Below, piece after piece: positions 1 through 7,415 of a DNA stretch of 16,929 bases. The first letter of the stretch is position 1. Each line of letters starts with the position of its first letter. Where the stretch lies: NCBI GenBank assembly GCA_947483545.1, contig CANKNP010000072.1:1-16929 (forward strand). Direction: 5' to 3'. Source of the stretch: Deltaproteobacteria bacterium. GTDB lineage: Bacteria; Myxococcota; UBA796; SXON01. The translations under genes and the position numbers were made by a program. The notes beneath the pieces were generated by a model, which was not told where the DNA came from, did not search any database, and was given only the letters and a program-made list of their open reading frames with translations.

Positions 1-3
1 GGT

Positions 4-103
4 GGCGCCGTCTTCGGCGCCGGATGAGGGCTCCCCGCGGATGTTGAGCGGCCCTCATCCGCCCGCGAGTACACGGGCACCTTCTCCCGCAAGCGGGAGA
101 AGG
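4..103. repeat. Cluster of three short hairpins, intergenic-repeat type
   Basis: Three inverted repeats stand in a row. Positions 4-10 and 15-21 pair perfectly around a TCTT loop (GGCGCCG/CGGCGCC). Positions 21-31 and 51-61 pair as CGGATGAGGGC/GCCCTCATCCG. Positions 80-90 and 93-103 pair as CCTTCTCCCGC/GCGGGAGAAGG. The CCCTCATCC plus CTTCTCCC-GC-GGGAGAAG combination resembles dyad repeats common between genes in high-GC Proteobacteria; that likeness is from memory. No T-run follows, so a classical terminator is not supported, although the hairpins could end or protect a transcript from a gene left of the window. I see no gene in 1-259. Confidence 0.6.
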
Positions 104-259
104 GGAGAACCCCCGAAATCCGCCGCTGGGGAGGGAGGTCAAATGCCGCCAACCACATTTCCCCGAACGCTGCTATGAGCCTGGAGGCCATAGACCGGAG
201 GCTGGAGGCCGAAGACACCGAGGCCTCGTCCCCACGTAGGGGCTCGCGGGCACCCGTCG

Positions 260-1282
260 TTACTGCGTCTCCGGCCCGCCGTCCGTTGGCGTCGCCGGCA
301 CGATCAACTGAATCGCGTGCTTCACCACCTCGACGCGCCATTCGGTCCCAGGCGGGTGCTCCTCGCCGTCCACCTGCGACTCTACCGGGACCCCGCGCTC
401 GCGGAACCGGAGCTCAAACCACGGCGCGCGCAGGATCTCGGAGAGCTGCAGCCCTTCGGGGAGCTCCTCTGCGAACATCGGCACCTCTTCGTGCGCCAGC
501 ACCGCGCGTGCGATCAGCTCGTTGCGCCCGCGCAGGGGGACCAGCTCCATCAGCCCATCCTCGGGGGAGGCGGTCTCGTCAAAGATCCACGCGCCCGCGT
601 AGTACCGGGTGTTCTTCACGATGAGGTCGGTGATCTCGCCGAGCTGCACGGTCCCCGCCGGCGTGGTCACCTCGCAGTCGAAGTCCTGCTCCTGGACGTA
701 GCTGGCCAGAAACGCCTGCAGGACTGCGCCCGCGTACACGAACTTATCCCGATAAAGCTCCCGAAGCAGGGGGACCTGCCCGACCACCGCCCGGTCCTCA
801 TTCCGCCACCGCAAGACCCGGGCGGACATCCCCCAACCCGCGCTGTCGAAGAACCACGTGGCTGGGCCTCCGCCGAGCGGCAGCAATCGCCCGCCATCGA
901 GCGGGACGATGTGGCGCTCAGCGAGGGTCGCCACGTTGTGGTCCAGCGCCTCCGCGGCGGCGCTCATGCCAAAACTCCGGCCCTGGTCGTTCGCCGTCCC
1001 CGTGGGAAGCATCCCCATCACCACGGGGCAGCCGCTGTCCAGGATGCCGGCTCCGACTTCCCGAAACGTGCCGTCCCCGCCCATGGCGACGATGGTGTCG
1101 TACTTTCCGGTCCGGGCGGCGGCGGCGACGAGCCCGACGGTGGCGCCTGCGGGCTGGGTCGCCAGCAGCTCGTGCCGCAACCCCAGCATGTCGAGCAGCT
1201 CCCGGGCCCGCGAGATGCGCTCCTGGTTTCTGCCGGATTGAGCGGTGGGGTTGCCGACGAGGAGGTGCATGCGGGCGGGCAT
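260..1282 (-). CDS. Diacylglycerol/lipid kinase family protein (DAGK catalytic domain, YegS/DgkB-like)
   Basis: This 340-residue cytosolic protein should phosphorylate a lipid alcohol such as diacylglycerol with ATP, giving phosphatidate. The nucleotide-binding GGDGT motif is at residues 68-72, preceded by the hydrophobic strand YDTIVAM. PTGTAND at 93-99 is the second family signature. The C-terminal half carries SPEDGLMEL and QVDGE, both typical of the second, beta-sandwich domain of the family. The length matches bacterial members (about 300-340 residues). The ATG at 1282 is used; a second ATG at 1270 (protein beginning MHLLVGNPTAQSG) fits the family N-terminus better and may be the true start. 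It is divergent from an LtaS-like transferase whose reaction would release diacylglycerol, so a recycling role is plausible but inferred. Substrate specificity cannot be read from the sequence; some relatives act on other lipids. Confidence 0.9.
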   Translation of the reverse strand: MPARMHLLVGNPTAQSGRNQERISRARELLDMLGLRHELLATQPAGATVGLVAAAARTGKYDTIVAMGGDGTFREVGAGILDSGCPVVMGMLPTGTANDQGRSFGMSAAAEALDHNVATLAERHIVPLDGGRLLPLGGGPATWFFDSAGWGMSARVLRWRNEDRAVVGQVPLLRELYRDKFVYAGAVLQAFLASYVQEQDFDCEVTTPAGTVQLGEITDLIVKNTRYYAGAWIFDETASPEDGLMELVPLRGRNELIARAVLAHEEVPMFAEELPEGLQLSEILRAPWFELRFRERGVPVESQVDGEEHPPGTEWRVEVVKHAIQLIVPATPTDGGPETQ

Positions 1283-1390
1283 ATCGCGATTGCGTTACCC
1301 GCCCGGTCGGTGAGCCCGCGGTGACCTTCGCTCGTACGATCCTGGGCCTGCTGCAGCGGGGCGGCCGGCCCGCCGCCGATTCTCGCCGAT

Positions 1391-1644
1391 TCTCCCGCCC
1401 CGCGAGGGCGCGGGCCGGGCGCATCGGCCAGTGTTGGCGAAGAACGCCCGCATCCGCGGGCTTGTGTTCGCGTCCATTCGGCCGGGTCCGGCGCTACCGC
1501 GCCGTTCCCGCCCGAGACGCAAACACGGGAGCCAGCGTTGAAGGCGCGCACTTCGTGCCGCCTTCAATTCTGGCTCCCGCCGCGCGAGGGCGCGCGCCGG
1601 GATTATCGGCCTGTGTTGGCCAAGAACGCCCGCATCCGCGCGGG
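1391..1644. repeat. Direct repeat of about 70 bp (1391-1460 and 1573-1644)
   Basis: The two blocks align almost end to end. Both contain CGAGGGCGCG, then CCGGG, ATCGGCC, GTGTTGG and a shared AAGAACGCCCGCATCCGCG near their ends. Differences are scattered substitutions and small indels. The second block is flanked on both sides by copies of a GGGAGCCAG hairpin; the first has no clear complete hairpin next to it. The arrangement suggests that a composite unit (hairpin plus spacer) was duplicated in the divergent intergenic region between the lipid kinase and the LtaS-like gene. The rest of 1283-1652 holds a small GGCGC/GCGCC hairpin near 1490 and no recognisable gene. Confidence 0.75.
1527..1578. 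repeat. Imperfect hairpin, first copy
   Basis: Left arm 1527-1546 (GGGAGCCAGCGTTGAAGGCG) pairs with 1559-1578 with two mismatched positions in 20, around a 12-nt loop. It is the diverged sister of the perfect hairpin at 1642-1693. It also contains an in-frame GGGAG...TTG that mimics a ribosome site and start codon, as if the beginning of the downstream gene had been duplicated. Confidence 0.8.
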
Positions 1645-1693
1645 AGCCAGCGTTGAAGACGCTCCCTTCGTGGCGCCTTCAACGCTGGCTCCC
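1642..1693. repeat. Perfect 17-bp hairpin covering the RBS and TTG start of the LtaS-like gene
   Basis: GGGAGCCAGCGTTGAAG at 1642-1658 is exactly complementary to 1677-1693. Four further pairs can extend it inward after one mismatch, leaving a short loop. The GGGAG at 1642-1646 and the TTG at 1653-1655 both lie in the left arm. In mRNA the stem would hide the ribosome site and start codon. This could be translational control, or the repeat may simply have landed there and recruited a start. Confidence 0.85.
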
Positions 1694-3866
1694 CGGCCTC
1701 CCCGAGCTTGCGCAGACCCACCTCACCCTGCTCGTCGCCTTGACGCCCCTCTGCGTGTATCGCTGGCGCCTCGCCCACATCTACGAGCCCGAGGTGGACC
1801 TGTTCGAGATGAGCGGCGGGGAGCTCCAGTTCTGGCTGCCCGTGGGCCTGATCGGCGCTGTTTTGCTCCGCTGGATGCCGAAACCGGGTAGGCCCGCCCT
1901 CGCAATGCTCTTTCAAGGGGTGTGTTTCGCGTTGCTCTTGCTCGGGGCCGCGGAGCTCGCGTTCTTCGAGGTGACCGGCACCCGCACGGATTGGGACGCG
2001 CTGGGCTTTCTGGTAGGCGACCTCGACAATGCGCTGCCCGTCGCCCTGAGCGAGGTGAAAGCCGGACAGGTGCTGGCCGCGGCCTTTGGGGCGGTCCTCT
2101 GCTCCCTCCCGCTGCGGCTACGCATCCCCTACGATCCCGCCTGGGGCTTCGTCGTCGGGCTCCCCTCGCTGGCGCTGGTGATCTGGCTCCCTCAGGGGCG
2201 AACGATGTTCCGCGGCCCGCTCCGGGAGCTGCAGCCTTCGCTGGCGGAGCACCTGTACTGGGATGGCATTGACCGGATCGGGGACACGACCACCCCACCC
2301 GAGGTTGCCGACGTACAGGCCCGAAAAGTCGAGCGCATCTCCGACGCGCGCCCCAACATCGTGCTCATCCTGCTTGAATCCGTTGGATGGAGCGCGACCT
2401 CGCTCGGGGGCGACGTGGCGACCACGCCGAACCTCGCCCGCTTCGCGGAGCACGGGCTGCTCGCCGAGCACATGTACGCGGTCGTCCCGCACACCTCGAA
2501 GGCCCTGGTGAGCACCCTCTGCGGAGATTGGCCGTTGCTTCGAACGGATATCGCTGAGGCTCGCCCGGGGGGTACGCCCGGTCGGTGCTTGCCCGAGCTC
2601 CTGCGGGATCTCGGATACTCCACCGCGTTCTTCCAGACCGCGAATGAGGACTTTGAGAGCCGAACCGCCCTCGTCCATCAATTCGGTTTTCAGTTTTTCC
2701 GCGGCAGGGGCAGTTTTATGACAGGCCCAGGGGGCGCGAAGATCGTGCCGATCAACTACTTCGGAATCCCAGATCGACACATGGTCGCCCCCAGCGTGGC
2801 TTGGGCGACGCGTCAGCAATCCCCGTTCTTCGCGACGTATCTGACGCTCGCGACCCACCACGACTATGGCACCATCCCCGGCTGGACGTACCAGACGATC
2901 CCCGGCAAGTCCGGGCGCCAGGCGAAGTACCTCAACAACGTCCGCTACATCGACGATTTCGTGAACCGGGTGGTCACGGGCTACCAGAACGCCAACCTCG
3001 CCGAGAACACGGTCTTCGTGGTGGTGGGCGATCACGGCGAGGCCTTCGGCGAGCACAACCGTTGGGTTCACGACATGGTCATTTACGAGGAGGGGCTGCA
3101 TGTGCCCTTCCTGATGTGGGGCGCGGGCATTGAGCGTGGGGAGATCGAGGGAAATCGCCAACAGATCGACGTCCTACCCACGCTGGTAGGAGTCGCGGGG
3201 GGCCAGCTCTCCGGCAGTGTGCGTGGCTCCGATCTGCGAGCCCCCGTGCCCGACCGGGTCTTGCGCCACTCCTGTTGGCGCTCCCACCGCTGCCTCGCCC
3301 AACGCTCCGCGGATCGGAAAAAGGTGATTGACCATTACAACGATGGCCCCATGCAGCTCTTCGACCTGCACGTCGACCCGTTTGAGCGCACGAACCTGAT
3401 CTCGGAGACGACGGATCGGGAGGCCCGACGCGCCGAGTTGAGGGGCTGGCGCTCGATGGTGAACGGGCGGTACGACGAGATGGTTCAGCGCTGGCTCGCC
3501 CACATGCAGCGCCCGAACGATCGGCCCGCGCAACACTCCTGGCCCGCCATGGACATGATGGGCTGCACGACCACACAGAATTTCGCGGTTCCGGGGCAGA
3601 CCTTCTGGCTCGAGTGCGCCTGGCGCCCGCCCGCCGAGATCGTCGCGTCTCTACGCGTCTCTGTCCGGTTTGCCGGCCAACTCAGCCATTCGAGGCCCCT
3701 CGCCGGGGTGTGGCCTACCTGGAAGTGGATCCCCGGCTGGACCGTCGCCGACAGCGTGCCCATCCGCGTGCCCGACGCGACGGTCGAAGGTGACTTCCCG
3801 ATCGAGGTGAGTTGGGACGGCGCCGACTGGGCAACGGTCGGGACGATGCCGGTGATGCTGGACTGA
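1653..3866 (+). CDS. LtaS-like membrane sulfatase-fold phosphoglycerol/phosphoethanolamine-type transferase
   Basis: This 737-residue inner-membrane enzyme belongs to the alkaline-phosphatase superfamily (LtaS/OpgB/sulfatase clan). About five hydrophobic segments (residues 24-36, 58-74, 82-105, 140-156, 164-180) precede a periplasmic catalytic domain at about 233-600. PNIVLILLES places the metal ligand at E242. HTSKA gives T281 at the nucleophile position, and there is no Cys-x-Pro-x-Arg formylglycine motif, so a transferase is likelier than a true sulfatase. GDHGEAFGEH (459-468) supplies the Asp/His metal ligands. A beta-rich tail (about 620-737) is beyond the usual LtaS end and unassigned. 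The first possible start is TTG at 1653 with GGGAG seven bases upstream, but both lie in a hairpin repeat, so the first ~14 residues are uncertain. The stop abuts the stop of the convergent cystathionine lyase with no gap. The acceptor molecule is unknown. Confidence 0.85.
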   Translation: MKTLPSWRLQRWLPGLPELAQTHLTLLVALTPLCVYRWRLAHIYEPEVDLFEMSGGELQFWLPVGLIGAVLLRWMPKPGRPALAMLFQGVCFALLLLGAAELAFFEVTGTRTDWDALGFLVGDLDNALPVALSEVKAGQVLAAAFGAVLCSLPLRLRIPYDPAWGFVVGLPSLALVIWLPQGRTMFRGPLRELQPSLAEHLYWDGIDRIGDTTTPPEVADVQARKVERISDARPNIVLILLESVGWSATSLGGDVATTPNLARFAEHGLLAEHMYAVVPHTSKALVSTLCGDWPLLRTDIAEARPGGTPGRCLPELLRDLGYSTAFFQTANEDFESRTALVHQFGFQFFRGRGSFMTGPGGAKIVPINYFGIPDRHMVAPSVAWATRQQSPFFATYLTLATHHDYGTIPGWTYQTIPGKSGRQAKYLNNVRYIDDFVNRVVTGYQNANLAENTVFVVVGDHGEAFGEHNRWVHDMVIYEEGLHVPFLMWGAGIERGEIEGNRQQIDVLPTLVGVAGGQLSGSVRGSDLRAPVPDRVLRHSCWRSHRCLAQRSADRKKVIDHYNDGPMQLFDLHVDPFERTNLISETTDREARRAELRGWRSMVNGRYDEMVQRWLAHMQRPNDRPAQHSWPAMDMMGCTTTQNFAVPGQTFWLECAWRPPAEIVASLRVSVRFAGQLSHSRPLAGVWPTWKWIPGWTVADSVPIRVPDATVEGDFPIEVSWDGADWATVGTMPVMLD

Positions 3867-5024
3867 TCAGCCTACCGCAAACGCCGCTTCCAAATCCGCG
3901 ATCAGGTCCTCCACGTTCTCGATGCCGACCGACAAGCGGATCAGCCCGTCTGCGATCCCGATCTCCCGGCGCTTCTCCGGCTCGATGCTGGCGTGTGTCA
4001 TGAGCGCGGGCACCTCGATGAGGGACTCCACGCCGCCCAGGCTCTCGGCCAACGTGAAAACCTTGGTGGCTGCGACGAAGCGGCGCGCACGGTCCAAATC
4101 GCCCCGCAGCTCGAAGCTGATCATCCCGCCGAAGCCGGACATCTGGCGGCTGGCAACGTCATGATTCGGGTGCGTGGCCAACAGGGGCGTGTAGACCCGC
4201 GCGACCTCGGGGTGGCCGGCGAGCCAACTTGCCAGGAGCTTTCCGCTCTGTTGGTGGCGATCCATCCGAACGCCGAGGGTCTTCAGCCCCCGCAGCACCA
4301 GCCAGCAGTCCATCGGCCCCGGCACCGCGCCCGCCGCGTTCTGTAGGAACTTCAGTTTGTCGTAGGTCGCGGTGTCGTTGAGCGCGATCATGCCCATCAC
4401 CACGTCGCTGTGGCCGTTCAGGTATTTGGTCATGCTGTGCACGACGAAATCGGCGCCGAGGGCCAGCGGGCGCTGGAAATAGGGCGTCGCAAACGTGTTG
4501 TCCACAGCGACGAGCGCGCCTACTTGCTTCGCGCGTGCGCACACAGCCGCGATGTCGCTCACCTTGAGCAGCGGGTTCGTCGGTGTCTCCAACCACACCA
4601 GCTTCGTGCCCGCGGGGATTGCCTTCTCCAGGTCACAGGTGGAGAAGTCCGCGTAGCTGAAGGTCACGCCCCAGTGACGGATCACTTTGTCGAACAGTCG
4701 ATAGCTGCCGCCGTACACATCGTCGCCGCACACGACATGATCGCCCGGGCGGACGACTGTGCGGACGAGATTGTCGGTGGCGGCCAGGCCCGACGCATAG
4801 ACCAGCGCGTGATTCGCCCCTTCCAACGCGGCGAGACACACCTGCAAGGGCGTGCGCGTGGGGTTGTCGCTGCGCGAATAGTCGTAGCCTTTGTGGTTTC
4901 CGACGCCGTCCTGCGCGTAGGTGCTGACCTGGTAGATCGGCACCATCACCGCACCTGTCGTCGGGTCGGGGGCCTGGCCCGCGTGGATCGCCAGCGTATC
5001 GAAGCCTGCCTTGGTGGCGCTCAC
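3867..5024 (-). CDS. Cystathionine gamma-lyase (PLP-dependent, Cys/Met metabolism family)
   Basis: This 385-residue cytosolic enzyme should cleave cystathionine to cysteine, 2-oxobutyrate and ammonia. The PLP lysine is K200 in HSMTKYLNGHSD, the PLP-binding aspartate is D175 in VDNTFATP, and the cofactor-stacking tyrosine is Y104 in DDVYGG. The C-terminal signature reads SLGGVESLIEVPALMTH. The Glu-x-Pro-Ala stretch resembles gamma-lyases, whereas E. coli MetB has a different stretch there; this distinction is from memory of the families. The start is GTG at 5024, overlapping the stop of the upstream CBS gene as GTGA, so it is probably translated by coupling. Being paired with CBS argues for reverse transsulfuration. 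Cystathionine gamma-synthase or a mixed activity remains possible from sequence alone. Confidence 0.9.
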   Translation of the reverse strand: MSATKAGFDTLAIHAGQAPDPTTGAVMVPIYQVSTYAQDGVGNHKGYDYSRSDNPTRTPLQVCLAALEGANHALVYASGLAATDNLVRTVVRPGDHVVCGDDVYGGSYRLFDKVIRHWGVTFSYADFSTCDLEKAIPAGTKLVWLETPTNPLLKVSDIAAVCARAKQVGALVAVDNTFATPYFQRPLALGADFVVHSMTKYLNGHSDVVMGMIALNDTATYDKLKFLQNAAGAVPGPMDCWLVLRGLKTLGVRMDRHQQSGKLLASWLAGHPEVARVYTPLLATHPNHDVASRQMSGFGGMISFELRGDLDRARRFVAATKVFTLAESLGGVESLIEVPALMTHASIEPEKRREIGIADGLIRLSVGIENVEDLIADLEAAFAVG

Positions 5025-6415
5025 GACCCACCCCGCTGCATCGCGCCGGTGACCTTCGAGATGTAGTCGATGAGGTCGATGCGCGTGATGATGTCGATGG
5101 CCTTGCCGCCTTCGATCACGACTGCCGCCTTCGCACGCTTGAACAATTCGGTCAGCACCGTGATGTCCGTCGCGCCGTCCACTGTGCAGTAGTTCGACTC
5201 CACCATGTCACGCACGGCCGAATCGGCCCGCGCCCCCGCGAGCGCGCGCTCCAGGAGCCGGCTCTCCGACAGGAGCCCGAGCACCTTGTCGCCCTCCATC
5301 ACCGGGACCTGCGAGATCCCGTTCAGCTTCAGCACCCCGATGACCTCGCTCACGCGCTGGTCGGGACCCACGGAGACGATGGGCCGCGAGCCCTTGTGGT
5401 CGATCAGGTCGTTCACGCTGCCGAGCCCCATCTCCGGCTCCAAATAGCCGTTCTCCCGCATCCAGTTGTCATTGAACACCTTCGACAGGTACCGCGCACC
5501 CGAGTCCGGCATGATCACGACGCCGCGCATCCCCGCCACCCCGTTGTTCTTCCACCATTTCAACGCCCCCGCCATCGCGGCACCGCAGGAAGATCCCCCG
5601 AAGATCCCTTCTTCGCGGACGAGCCGGCGCGTCATCACAAAACACTCCTTGTCGTTCACGCGCACAACGTCATCCACGTACGAGAAGTCCATGGTGGACG
5701 GCAGGAAGTCTTCGCCGATGCCCTCGACCTTGTAGTTGTAGGGGGTCGTGAGCTGCCCGGTGTGGAAGTAGTCGAAGTACAACGACCCCACCGGATCGAC
5801 GCCCACCACGCGGATCTTCGGGTTCTTCTCCTTCAAGAACTTCGCGGTCCCGGAGACCGTGCCACCGGTGCCAAGCGCGCAGATGAACACGTCGAGCTTC
5901 CCATCGAACTGCTCCCACAGCTCCGGACCGGTGCTCTTGTAGTGGGCACGGGGGTTTGCGGGGTTGTGGTACTGGTTTGAATACGCCGAATTCGGCGTCT
6001 CCGCGACCAGCCGCTTGGCGGTCGAGTAGTACGAGTTCGGGTCCTCCGGCTCCACGTCCGTCGGGCACACGACCACGCGAGCGCCATACGCCCGGAGCGC
6101 GGCGCGCTTCTCCTCCGACTGCTTGTCCGCCATCACGAAGATGGTCTTGTACCCGCGCACCGCGGCGACCATCGCGAGGCCAGCGCCTGTATTGCCGCTC
6201 GTCGCCTCGATGATCGTGCCGCCTGGCTTGAGCTTGCCGGTCTTCTCCAGATCGTCGATGATCTCCATCGCGATGCGGTCCTTGACCGAGTTCGCCGGGT
6301 TCAGGTACTCGATCTTCGCGTACAGATCGCCAGGCAGGCCGGCCATGATCCGGTTGACGCGAACGTTGGGCGTATCACCAACGCAATCGAGGATGCTGTT
6401 GTACAAGGGGCGCAT
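5021..6415 (-). CDS. Cystathionine beta-synthase
   Basis: This 464-residue enzyme condenses serine with homocysteine to cystathionine. The fold-type II PLP domain spans about residues 1-330: the lysine is K45 in NSVKDR, the phosphate-side TSGNTG loop is at 72-77, and the GTGGT loop at 182-186. GGSSCGAA and PDSGARYLSK are also typical. Two CBS modules follow (about 345-464), the usual regulatory tail. No heme-binding N-terminal extension is present; the protein starts straight into MRPLYNSILDCVGDTP. The reading frame is open far upstream, but the ATG at 6415, with GAGG five bases before it, gives the family N-terminus and is preferred. It is the first gene of a two-gene operon with the lyase (4-nt overlap). 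A cysteine synthase is the main alternative, but the CBS tail and the lyase partner argue against it. Confidence 0.93.
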   Translation of the reverse strand: MRPLYNSILDCVGDTPNVRVNRIMAGLPGDLYAKIEYLNPANSVKDRIAMEIIDDLEKTGKLKPGGTIIEATSGNTGAGLAMVAAVRGYKTIFVMADKQSEEKRAALRAYGARVVVCPTDVEPEDPNSYYSTAKRLVAETPNSAYSNQYHNPANPRAHYKSTGPELWEQFDGKLDVFICALGTGGTVSGTAKFLKEKNPKIRVVGVDPVGSLYFDYFHTGQLTTPYNYKVEGIGEDFLPSTMDFSYVDDVVRVNDKECFVMTRRLVREEGIFGGSSCGAAMAGALKWWKNNGVAGMRGVVIMPDSGARYLSKVFNDNWMRENGYLEPEMGLGSVNDLIDHKGSRPIVSVGPDQRVSEVIGVLKLNGISQVPVMEGDKVLGLLSESRLLERALAGARADSAVRDMVESNYCTVDGATDITVLTELFKRAKAAVVIEGGKAIDIITRIDLIDYISKVTGAMQRGGS

Positions 6416-6424
6416 GAAAACCTC
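6416..6424 (-). promoter_or_regulatory. Ribosome binding site deciding the CBS start
   Basis: Read on the minus strand, GAGG (6424-6421) lies five bases before the ATG at 6415. It supports this start over a 160-residue in-frame upstream extension that has no family similarity. Confidence 0.6.
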
Positions 6425-6454
6425 GGGAAAGGGGGAACGGCCGGCGTTTAGCCC

Positions 6455-6493
6455 GGGCGAGGGGGATGGGCGAGGGGGATGGGCGAGGGGGCG
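6455..6493. repeat. G-rich 13-bp tandem repeat in a divergent promoter region
   Basis: Three successive 13-mers read GGGCGAGGGGGAT, GGGCGAGGGGGAT and GGGCGAGGGGGCG. They fill the centre of the 106-bp gap between the divergent CBS and FHA-regulator genes. The plus strand has many G-runs and could fold as a G-quadruplex, or the repeats could be binding sites. Slippage of a GC-rich sequence is the simplest explanation. Confidence 0.8.
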
Positions 6494-6521
6494 GCGGGCG
6501 CCCACGGGAATAGACGCCCCG

Positions 6522-7415
6522 ATGACCCGCGCGCTCGTCTGGATCCGGCTGCCTGACGACTCCCTGGTGGCGCTCGGGCACGGAGACTTCATCGGGCGGG
6601 TGTGGACCGCCGCGCTGGTGCTCGACGACCCGAGGGTCTCCGAAGGGCACGCGATGGTCAGCCTGCGCGGCGGGGAGCTGTGGATGCTCGCGCTTCGGCG
6701 ACGCATCGCGGTGGATGGCAGGAGCGTCGGCGAGGTCCGTCTTCGCGCTGGCCAGGCGATCGAGCTTGCCGACCGCCTGGTCCTTCGCGTGGAGACGGTG
6801 GACGTGCCGGACGTGGTGCTCGCGATCGCTGCGGAGGGCCTTCCGCCGGTCGCCCTGCCGGCGGTTGCAGCGCTTCGCGGCAGGCCACTCCCCACGCTGG
6901 TCGGTCGTCACGACCCGACAGCGCCGTGCGTCATCTGGACCACGGGCGAAGGGTGGAGCCGGCTCTCAGCAGGGGTGACGACCGCGCTCCGTTCGGGCGA
7001 TACATGGCTGGTGGAAGGGGTGACGTTCACGGCGTTGGAGCTCGCCCTCGGGAGCAGTGGCGCCACGAGGCAGACGGGCGGCGTGGACCCGCCGCTCCGC
7101 ATCACCGTTGCCTTTGACACCGCCCAAGTCCAACGGGGCGGCGACGCACCGATCTTGTTCTCCGGACAGCCCGCGAGGATCCTGTCGGAGCTGGTCGCCT
7201 TCGGGGGCCCGGCGGGGTGGGCGGTGGTTGCCCGTGAGCTCTGGCCCGATGAGCCCGATGAGTACATGCTGAGAAAGAAGTGGGACGTGGCGCTCGGCCG
7301 GCTGCGGGCACGGTTGCGGGACGGCAGGGTGCGGGCCGATCTCGTGCGGGCCGCCGGCACCGGGCAGGTCGAGCTGGTGATTCACGATGGGGACGTGGTC
7401 GACGACAGGACCTGA
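6522..7415 (+). CDS. FHA domain fused to winged-helix (OmpR/SARP-type) DNA-binding domain
   Basis: The 297-residue protein shows an FHA-like domain at about 20-92: IGR (24-26), then VSEGHA with S40 and H43, VDG at 64-66, and LRAGQAIELADRLVLRV (74-90). This matches the GR...S..H layout of phosphothreonine-binding FHA folds. Residues about 125-175 end in LRSGDTWLVEGVTFTAL and could be a second, degenerate beta-sandwich. The C-terminus (about 205-295) looks like an OmpR/SARP winged helix, including ARELWP and RKKWDVALGRLRARLRDG. The likely role is a cytosolic transcription regulator that docks a phosphorylated partner, possibly the Ser/Thr kinase 3 kb downstream. The start is ATG 6522; the open frame upstream to 6123 is antisense to CBS and has no domain. 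The ribosome site is weak. Its 3' end overlaps that of the convergent HTTM gene by 34 nt. Target genes are unknown. Confidence 0.75.
   Translation: MTRALVWIRLPDDSLVALGHGDFIGRVWTAALVLDDPRVSEGHAMVSLRGGELWMLALRRRIAVDGRSVGEVRLRAGQAIELADRLVLRVETVDVPDVVLAIAAEGLPPVALPAVAALRGRPLPTLVGRHDPTAPCVIWTTGEGWSRLSAGVTTALRSGDTWLVEGVTFTALELALGSSGATRQTGGVDPPLRITVAFDTAQVQRGGDAPILFSGQPARILSELVAFGGPAGWAVVARELWPDEPDEYMLRKKWDVALGRLRARLRDGRVRADLVRAAGTGQVELVIHDGDVVDDRT

Noticed and set aside
80..103. Rho-independent terminator
   Set aside because: The hairpin is perfect but followed by GGGAGAACCCCC rather than a T-run on either strand.
317..1324. Long plus-strand open frame of 335 codons opposite the lipid kinase
   Set aside because: It is the antisense shadow of a clear GGDGT kinase gene; such frames are common at this GC content.
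2118..3161. Minus-strand open frame opposite the LtaS-like gene
   Set aside because: It has no recognisable domain and is fully antisense to the catalytic domain of a well-supported gene.
6123..6521. Upstream extension of the FHA regulator
   Set aside because: It runs antisense through the CBS gene and has no domain; the FHA fold starts only after 6522.
6416..6895. 160-residue N-terminal extension of CBS
   Set aside because: It crosses the G-rich repeat and is antisense to the FHA domain. Family similarity begins exactly at the ATG at 6415, which has a ribosome site.
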